Shown: positions 59,855 to 64,000 of the stretch, one piece after another | How positions within the stretch are numbered: position 1 is the stretch's first letter | How the letters are laid out: the number at the start of each line of letters is the position of its first letter | DNA from: DASYTH01 sp035762905 | GTDB taxonomy: Bacteria; Actinomycetota; Actinomycetes; Mycobacteriales; Pseudonocardiaceae | Assembly (NCBI RefSeq): GCF_035762905.1 | Contig: NZ_DASUCC010000063.1 | Span: 19,247 to 83,246 of the forward strand | Direction of reading: 5' to 3' | Length of the DNA: 64,000 bases | The notes under the pieces: model-generated | Database searches by the model: none | The model's input: the letters and a program-made list of their open reading frames with translations, nothing else | Told to the model about the DNA's origin: nothing | Program-made: the position numbers and the translations under genes

Positions 59855-60625
59855 TCAGATCCGGTAGCTCGCGCCCTGCCGAACCCGCACGACCTCACCC
59901 TGGTACGCCGCTCGCGCCTCGGCGATCACCGCGTCGCTGTCGGTCCACGGCGGAATGTGGGTGACCAGCAGCCGGCCGGCGTTCGCGCGCTTGGCCAACT
60001 GCCCCGCGTCGGTGCCGGACAGGTGCAGCTCGGTCGGGCGGTCGAAGCCGTGCGTCCAGGACGCCTCGGAGAGCAGCACGTCCACACCGGTGGCCAGGTC
60101 GACCAACCCTTCGAAGACGCCGGTGTCGCCGGTGTACGCCAGCGACCGGCCGCCCCAGGAGATCCGGAAGCTGAACGACTCACACGGGTGTGCCGCATGG
60201 ATCGCGGTGATCTCGAACGGTCCGATATGGACAGTACCGGGTGTGATCGTGTGGAACTCGTACACATCGGACAGGTCGGTGGTCGCCTCGGTTTCCGCGT
60301 CCGGACTGTGCGCCGCGACGAACCGCTCCGGACCCTCGACCGGCGTGTAGACCGGCAGCCGGTGCACCCGCGGATCCCGGGACGGCGCCGGATGGTAGCG
60401 CCGGATCACGGTCAGACCGGAGAAATCCGCGCAGTGATCGGGATGTAGGTGGGAGAACAGCAACGCGTCGAGCAGGAACGGATCTCGGATCGCTTGCAGC
60501 GCGGCGAGCGTGCCGTTGCCGAACTCGATACCGAGTTGGAAACCATCCGCCTCGAGCAGGTATCCGGACGTGGGGGCATTCGGTCCGGGCGCACTCCCGG
60601 AACAGCCGAGCACGGTCAAGAGCAC
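59855..60625 (-). CDS. MBL-fold hydrolase (Rv1339-type)
   Basis: A 256-residue metallo-beta-lactamase-fold protein with the metal motif SHLHPDHCADF (HxHxDH), AAHPCESFSFRI, AYTGDTGVFEGLV and THIPPWTDSDAV. The N-terminus LLTVLGCSGSAPGPNAPTSGYLLEADG is that of the RNase-Z-like Rv1339 family; Rv1339 is reported to be an atypical cAMP phosphodiesterase, so cyclic-nucleotide hydrolysis is a fair prediction here. I chose GTG 60625 (AAGG upstream); longer frames add unlikely Arg/Pro-rich sequence. It is 40 bp after murI. Confidence 0.88.
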   Translation of the reverse strand: MLLTVLGCSGSAPGPNAPTSGYLLEADGFQLGIEFGNGTLAALQAIRDPFLLDALLFSHLHPDHCADFSGLTVIRRYHPAPSRDPRVHRLPVYTPVEGPERFVAAHSPDAETEATTDLSDVYEFHTITPGTVHIGPFEITAIHAAHPCESFSFRISWGGRSLAYTGDTGVFEGLVDLATGVDVLLSEASWTHGFDRPTELHLSGTDAGQLAKRANAGRLLVTHIPPWTDSDAVIAEARAAYQGEVVRVRQGASYRI

Positions 60626-60665
60626 GGTGGACAGCCTTACATACCCTGGGTCGAACAAGTGATCA

Positions 60666-61472
60666 TCATTGCGCCGCAGCAACAGTAGCGAATTGCGGTC
60701 CGAGGAAACGTCGGGCCAACCGGGCAAACGGCTCGGCCGCACCGGTGGCCGCCAGCTCGAGTCCGACCTGGCCGTCCATACCGGCACCGGCCAGCAGTTC
60801 CCGCTCGGTGAGCACCCGCACCACCGCCTTGGCTGTCTCCTCCGCGCTGGACACCAGCGTTACCCCTTCCCCCATGACGATCTGTAGCACTCCGGTAAGC
60901 AGTGGGTAGTGCGTACAGCCCAGCACCACCGTGTCCACATCGGCCTGCTGCAACGGTTCCAGGTAAGCCTGGGCGAGACCGAGCACCTGCCGGCCGGAGG
61001 TGATGCCGCGCTCGACGAAGTCGACGAACCGCGGACAGGCGGTGGCGGTGATGGCAACGTCCGGCGCAGCGGCAAACGCGTCCTGGTAAGCGCCGGACCG
61101 GATGGTTCCGAGGGTGCCGATCACCCCGACCCGCCGGTTACGGGTGGCCGCCACGGCCCGGCGCACCGCGGGCACCACGACCTCGATCACCGGAATGTCG
61201 TAGCGTTCCCGGGCATCCCGCAGACATGCGGCGGACGCCGTGTTGCACGCGATGACGAGCAGCTTGACTCCGCTGGCCACCAGATCGTCGGCGATGTCCA
61301 GGGCCAGCCTGCGAACCTCGGCGATCGGCAGCGGGCCGTACGGGCCGTGCGCGGTGTCCCCCACGTAGCGCAGCCGCTCCCCCGGCAGCTGATCGGCGAT
61401 GGCCCGGGCCACGGTGAGCCCGCCGACGCCGGAGTCGAAGATCCCGATCGGGGCGTCCGCGGCCGGCCTCAC
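60666..61472 (-). CDS. murI: Glutamate racemase
   Basis: A 268-residue enzyme making D-glutamate for peptidoglycan: PIGIFDSGVGGLTVARAI at the N-terminus, YVGDTAHGPYG, the two catalytic cysteines Cys76 (IACNTASAA) and Cys186 (LGCTHYPLL), and the usual C-terminal helices. GTG 61472 overlaps the rhomboid stop as GTGA, so the genes are coupled. It corresponds to Rv1338 of M. tuberculosis. Confidence 0.96.
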   Translation of the reverse strand: MRPAADAPIGIFDSGVGGLTVARAIADQLPGERLRYVGDTAHGPYGPLPIAEVRRLALDIADDLVASGVKLLVIACNTASAACLRDARERYDIPVIEVVVPAVRRAVAATRNRRVGVIGTLGTIRSGAYQDAFAAAPDVAITATACPRFVDFVERGITSGRQVLGLAQAYLEPLQQADVDTVVLGCTHYPLLTGVLQIVMGEGVTLVSSAEETAKAVVRVLTERELLAGAGMDGQVGLELAATGAAEPFARLARRFLGPQFATVAAAQ

Positions 61473-62119
61473 CCGGCGAGATCCCCGCCCGCACCCGGCG
61501 CGGCCGCCCGGGCCGCCCGCCGGCCGGCCACGGCGACCAGCCAGGCGGCCAGCACGCCGGCCAAGGCGCCGAACAGGTGGCCCTGCCAGGAGATTCCGGG
61601 ATTGCCGGGCAGCACGCCGAGCAGCATGCTGCCCCAGAACAGGAACAGCGCAACGGCCACGGCGAGTTGCGGCAGGCTGCGCGTGAAGATCCCGCGCACC
61701 AGCAGGAAGGCCAGCCAGCCGAAGGCCAGCCCGGAGGCGCCGACGGTCAGACCGGCTCCGGTGAGCCAGACACCCACACCGCTGACCACCCAGATGGTCA
61801 GCGTCACCGCGGTCCACTGGCCGAGCCCGCCGGCCATGGCCAGGAACCCGAACACCAGCACCGGCAGCGTGTTGGCCAGCAGATGACCCCAGGTGGTGTG
61901 CAGCAGTGGCGCCCAGGCGAGGCCGTCCAGCCCGGACACCGACCGCGGCACGATCCCACCGTGCTCGAGGTTGGCCGGCAGCACCCGGTCGATCAGCTCG
62001 ATCAGGTACAGCAGCACGGTGAAGCCGGCGACCACGATGGCCGCCTGCCGCGGGTTGGGCGGCAGGATCCGGCTGACCGGGCGCCGCTCGGCCGAAGTCT
62101 CGACTGGCAAAGTGTCCAC
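61469..62119 (-). CDS. Rhomboid family intramembrane serine protease
   Basis: A 216-residue, roughly seven-helix protease: helix 2 motif WGHLLANTLP (H79, N83), nucleophile Ser129 in LTVGASGLAFG and catalytic His181 in ISWQGHLFGALAG. The length and motif set match mycobacterial Rv1337. It cleaves substrates inside the membrane; targets in actinobacteria are not settled. The GTG start at 62119 has no strong ribosome-binding site. It overlaps murI by 4 bp. The 69-bp gap to the SRPBCC gene separates it from its usual neighbour cysM. Confidence 0.94.
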   Translation of the reverse strand: MDTLPVETSAERRPVSRILPPNPRQAAIVVAGFTVLLYLIELIDRVLPANLEHGGIVPRSVSGLDGLAWAPLLHTTWGHLLANTLPVLVFGFLAMAGGLGQWTAVTLTIWVVSGVGVWLTGAGLTVGASGLAFGWLAFLLVRGIFTRSLPQLAVAVALFLFWGSMLLGVLPGNPGISWQGHLFGALAGVLAAWLVAVAGRRAARAAAPGAGGDLAG

Positions 62120-62188
62120 GTCTTCGAGACTACGGGTCCGCCTTATCGCCGGGATCGGGTGAAACCCCTGATCTTGTCCTCAGGGGCG

Positions 62189-62644
62189 CTACGAGAACAC
62201 CGTGGTCAGCCGGTCGAGCGAGCGCTCCATGGCGCGCGCCACGTCCTTGGTGCCGAACAGGCGCATGATGGCGCCGCGCACCGGTCCTGCCGGCTCCTGA
62301 CGGCTGCGCAGCCGGACCGTGGTGGCCGTGCCGTCCGGCGCCAGCTCGATGCGGAACTCGGTGGACGCGGCGAACCTCGGCGCCGGCTTGCCGTTCAGCC
62401 GCTCGGCCAGGTGTCGCCAGGCCAGCAGCCGGTTCGGCTCGTAGGCGATGACCTCCTGGTCCACCTCCGCGGGCTTGTTCCCCCACCGGCCGTGCTGGGT
62501 GCGCAGCTGCCCGACGCCCGCCCCCTCGCGCACCTCGACCCGCTCGGCGAAGGCGAACCAGTCGCCGGCCCGGGCAGGATCGGACACCACCGCCCAAACC
62601 TTCTCGGCCGGCGCCTCGATCCGCGCCTCCCGCACGATCTCCAT
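62189..62644 (-). CDS. SRPBCC (START-like) family protein
   Basis: A 151-residue helix-grip protein: EIVREARIEAPAEKVWAVVSDPARAGDWFAFAERVEVREG at the N-terminus and a long C-terminal helix (VRGAIMRLFGTKDVARAMERSLDRLTTVF), the layout of polyketide cyclase/START-like ligand carriers. The start may be ATG 62644 or GTG 62656. It is divergent from the MarR gene 35 bp away; the two are likely a regulated pair, with MarR controlling both. The pair is inserted between cysM and the rhomboid gene, which are adjacent in mycobacteria. Confidence 0.85.
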   Translation of the reverse strand: MEIVREARIEAPAEKVWAVVSDPARAGDWFAFAERVEVREGAGVGQLRTQHGRWGNKPAEVDQEVIAYEPNRLLAWRHLAERLNGKPAPRFAASTEFRIELAPDGTATTVRLRSRQEPAGPVRGAIMRLFGTKDVARAMERSLDRLTTVFS

Positions 62645-62663
62645 CACACGCATCACCTCGGGC

Positions 62664-62669
62664 TATGAT
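62664..62669 (+). promoter_or_regulatory. -10 box of a leaderless MarR transcript
   Basis: TATGAT lies 9 bp before the ATG at 62679 with no ribosome-binding site between, which suggests transcription starts at or near the start codon. It overlaps the 5' region of the divergent SRPBCC gene, allowing joint control. Confidence 0.5.
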
Positions 62670-62678
62670 GTCCACAGG

Positions 62679-63104
62679 ATGAATAGTTCCGATTCTGAAC
62701 GTTTCGAGACACTGTACCGTCGGATCTGGGGTGCGCTCAACCGGCCGGACGATCCGGACCTGAGCCAGCACGAGCGGCAGGTGCTGCACCACGTGGTGCC
62801 CACCGACGGCGTGGCCCTGACCTGGCTCGCCGGTCACCTCGGGCTGCCCAAGAGCACCACCTCGGTACTGGTCAAGTCGCTCGCGGCCCGCGGGTTCGTG
62901 GAGCGCACCCGGGATCCGGCCGACGAGCGCCGGCTGGCCATCCGGCTCACCGCCAAGGGCCGGCGCACCGTGGAACGGGACACCGTGCTGCGCCCGGACG
63001 CGCTCGCCGCGGCGCTCGCCCGGCTCGACCCGGACACCCGCGCCGCCCTGCTGCACGGTCTCGAGCGGCTCGCCGAGGCGGCGGAGGGTCAAGCCCAGAG
63101 GTGA
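62679..63104 (+). CDS. MarR family transcriptional regulator
   Basis: A 141-residue winged-helix regulator: RQVLHHVVPTDGVALTWLAGHLGLPKSTTSVLVKSLAARGFVERTRDPADERRLAIRLTAKGRRTVERD contains the recognition helix (KSTTSVLVKSL) and the wing DxRxxxIRLT. It is a normal, short MarR. It is divergent from the SRPBCC gene with 34 bp between starts and probably controls both. The 3' end overlaps the convergent cysM by 16 bp. The inducer is unknown. Confidence 0.92.
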   Translation: MNSSDSERFETLYRRIWGALNRPDDPDLSQHERQVLHHVVPTDGVALTWLAGHLGLPKSTTSVLVKSLAARGFVERTRDPADERRLAIRLTAKGRRTVERDTVLRPDALAAALARLDPDTRAALLHGLERLAEAAEGQAQR

Positions 63105-64000
63105 CCGTCGAGGCGGGCGGCGGCCTCGTCGAGCGTGCCGCTGTAGGCGCCGGTGGACAGGTACTTCCAGCCCGCGTCGGCGACGATGAACACCACGTCG
63201 GCGCGCTCGCCCGCACCGGCGGCCTTCTCGGCCACGGCCAGCGCGGCGTGCAGGATCGCGCCGGTGGAGATGCCGGCGAAGATGCCCTCGAGCTCGAGCA
63301 GCTCACGCGTGCGTCGTACGGCGTCGCGCGGCCCCACGGAGAACCTGGCGTCGATCAGCTCGGCGTCGTAGAGCTCCGGCACGAAGCCCTCGTCGAGGTT
63401 GCGCAGGCCGTAGACCAGCTCGCCGTACCTCGGCTCGGCGGCCACGATCCGCACGTCGGGCTTGGTCTCGCGGAAGAACCGGCCGACGCCCATCAGGGTG
63501 CCGGTGGTCCCCAGCCCGGCCACGAAGTGGGTGATGCTCGGCAGGTCGGCGAGGATCTCGGGACCGGTGCCGTCCTGGTGGGCGAGCGCGTTGGCCTGGT
63601 TGCCGTACTGGTAGAGCATCACCCAGTCGGGGTGCTCCGCGGCGATCTGCTTGGCCACTCGGACCGCTTCGTTGGACCCGCCGGCCGCCGGCGAGGACAC
63701 GATCTCCGCGCCCCACATCCGGAGCAGCTGGCGGCGCTCCTCGCTGGTGTTCTCGGGCATCACGCAGACGATGCGGTAGCCCTTCAGCTGGGCGGCCATC
63801 GCCAGCGAGATGCCGGTGTTGCCGGACGTGGGCTCGAGGATCGTGCAGCCGGGTCGGAGGCTGCCGTCCTTCTCCGCCTTCTCGATCATGTAGAAGGCGG
63901 GACGATCCTTGACCGAACCGGTCGGGTTGCGATCTTCGAGCTTGGCCCAGATCCGTACGTCACCGGATGGGGACAACCTCGGCAACCCGACCAGCGGCGT
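63089..64000 (-). CDS. cysM: Cysteine synthase CysM (partial, N-terminus missing)
   Basis: The visible 303 codons cover nearly all of a PLP-dependent cysteine synthase: KLEDRNPTGSVKDRPA (PLP Lys), EPTSGNTGISLAMAA, AGLGTTGTLMGVGRFF, EGIFAGISTGAILHAAL and the C-terminal GWKYLSTGAYSG. The start lies beyond the right edge; TPLVGLPRLSP is the first visible sequence. In M. tuberculosis the homologue (Rv1336) is CysM, which uses O-phosphoserine and the CysO thiocarboxylate, and the following gene order is shared. Whether this copy uses CysO needs the upstream mec and cysO genes. Confidence 0.93.
   Translation of the reverse strand, partial: TPLVGLPRLSPSGDVRIWAKLEDRNPTGSVKDRPAFYMIEKAEKDGSLRPGCTILEPTSGNTGISLAMAAQLKGYRIVCVMPENTSEERRQLLRMWGAEIVSSPAAGGSNEAVRVAKQIAAEHPDWVMLYQYGNQANALAHQDGTGPEILADLPSITHFVAGLGTTGTLMGVGRFFRETKPDVRIVAAEPRYGELVYGLRNLDEGFVPELYDAELIDARFSVGPRDAVRRTRELLELEGIFAGISTGAILHAALAVAEKAAGAGERADVVFIVADAGWKYLSTGAYSGTLDEAAARLDGHLWA

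Overview
The window is very GC-rich (about 70 % by eye), has no rRNA, transposase, integrase or CRISPR array, and reads as chromosomal DNA of an actinobacterium, most probably order Pseudonocardiales (Amycolatopsis/Kutzneria-like). Reasons: many GTG starts, 4-bp ATGA/GTGA gene overlaps, an EspR-like regulator, EspC-like type VII secretion targets, an LCP cell-wall ligase, an AfsR/SARP regulator, DUF3618, and a right end (cysM - rhomboid - murI - MBL hydrolase - rph - rdgB) that keeps the order of Mycobacterium tuberculosis Rv1336-Rv1341.

Layout. 1-6.6 kb, minus: an uncharacterised cluster SWIM - DUF5691 - MoxR - DUF5682 - VWA; a dispersed intergenic repeat lies between DUF5691 and MoxR. 6.7-9.1 kb: a TetR repressor divergent from a DHA2-type efflux pump, with two tandem operators over the promoter. 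9.1-11.3 kb, minus: EspR-like HTH, ImmA/IrrE metalloprotease and a MAB_1171c-type membrane protein. 11.4-12.9 kb: DUF4873 and a trans-acting enoyl reductase-like gene, then a 13-bp tandem array and the second copy of the dispersed repeat. 13-21 kb, minus: enoyl-CoA hydratase, secreted amidase, glutamine-synthetase-like ligase, amidohydrolase (a split FluG-like pair), GPP34, and a permease fused to a GNAT acetyltransferase.

21-29.8 kb: a lipoprotein remnant; an esterase - esterase - ATP-grasp operon with a small coupled reading frame; a hydroxy-acid oxidase divergent from an SDR; an MFS carrier; a diguanylate cyclase. 29.8-39 kb: a large XRE-SARP-NB-ARC-TPR regulator convergent with the cyclase; a frameshifted AbiEii-type nucleotidyltransferase behind a small partner gene; a phospholipase A2/acyltransferase-3/DUF4383 fusion; an LCP protein; a small HTH regulator. 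39-46 kb: two Baeyer-Villiger monooxygenases, each with its own TetR gene, and an Nramp-like carrier without the usual metal-binding motif.

46-53 kb: an orphan type VII-associated operon, then a secreted sugar module (Tat-exported TIM-barrel isomerase and a ThuA/sugar-dehydrogenase/PKD protein) behind a DasR-type operator and closed by an intrinsic terminator. 53-56 kb: a GGDEF-EAL protein, a Methyltransf_19 enzyme and a tRNA gene with a Leu (UAG) anticodon but no long variable arm. 56-64 kb: small membrane protein, lipoproteins, bcp peroxiredoxin, and the housekeeping block, split by a MarR/SRPBCC pair. A recurring 13-bp palindrome GTCC-N5-GGAC with an AT-rich centre is scattered through coding regions of the whole window.
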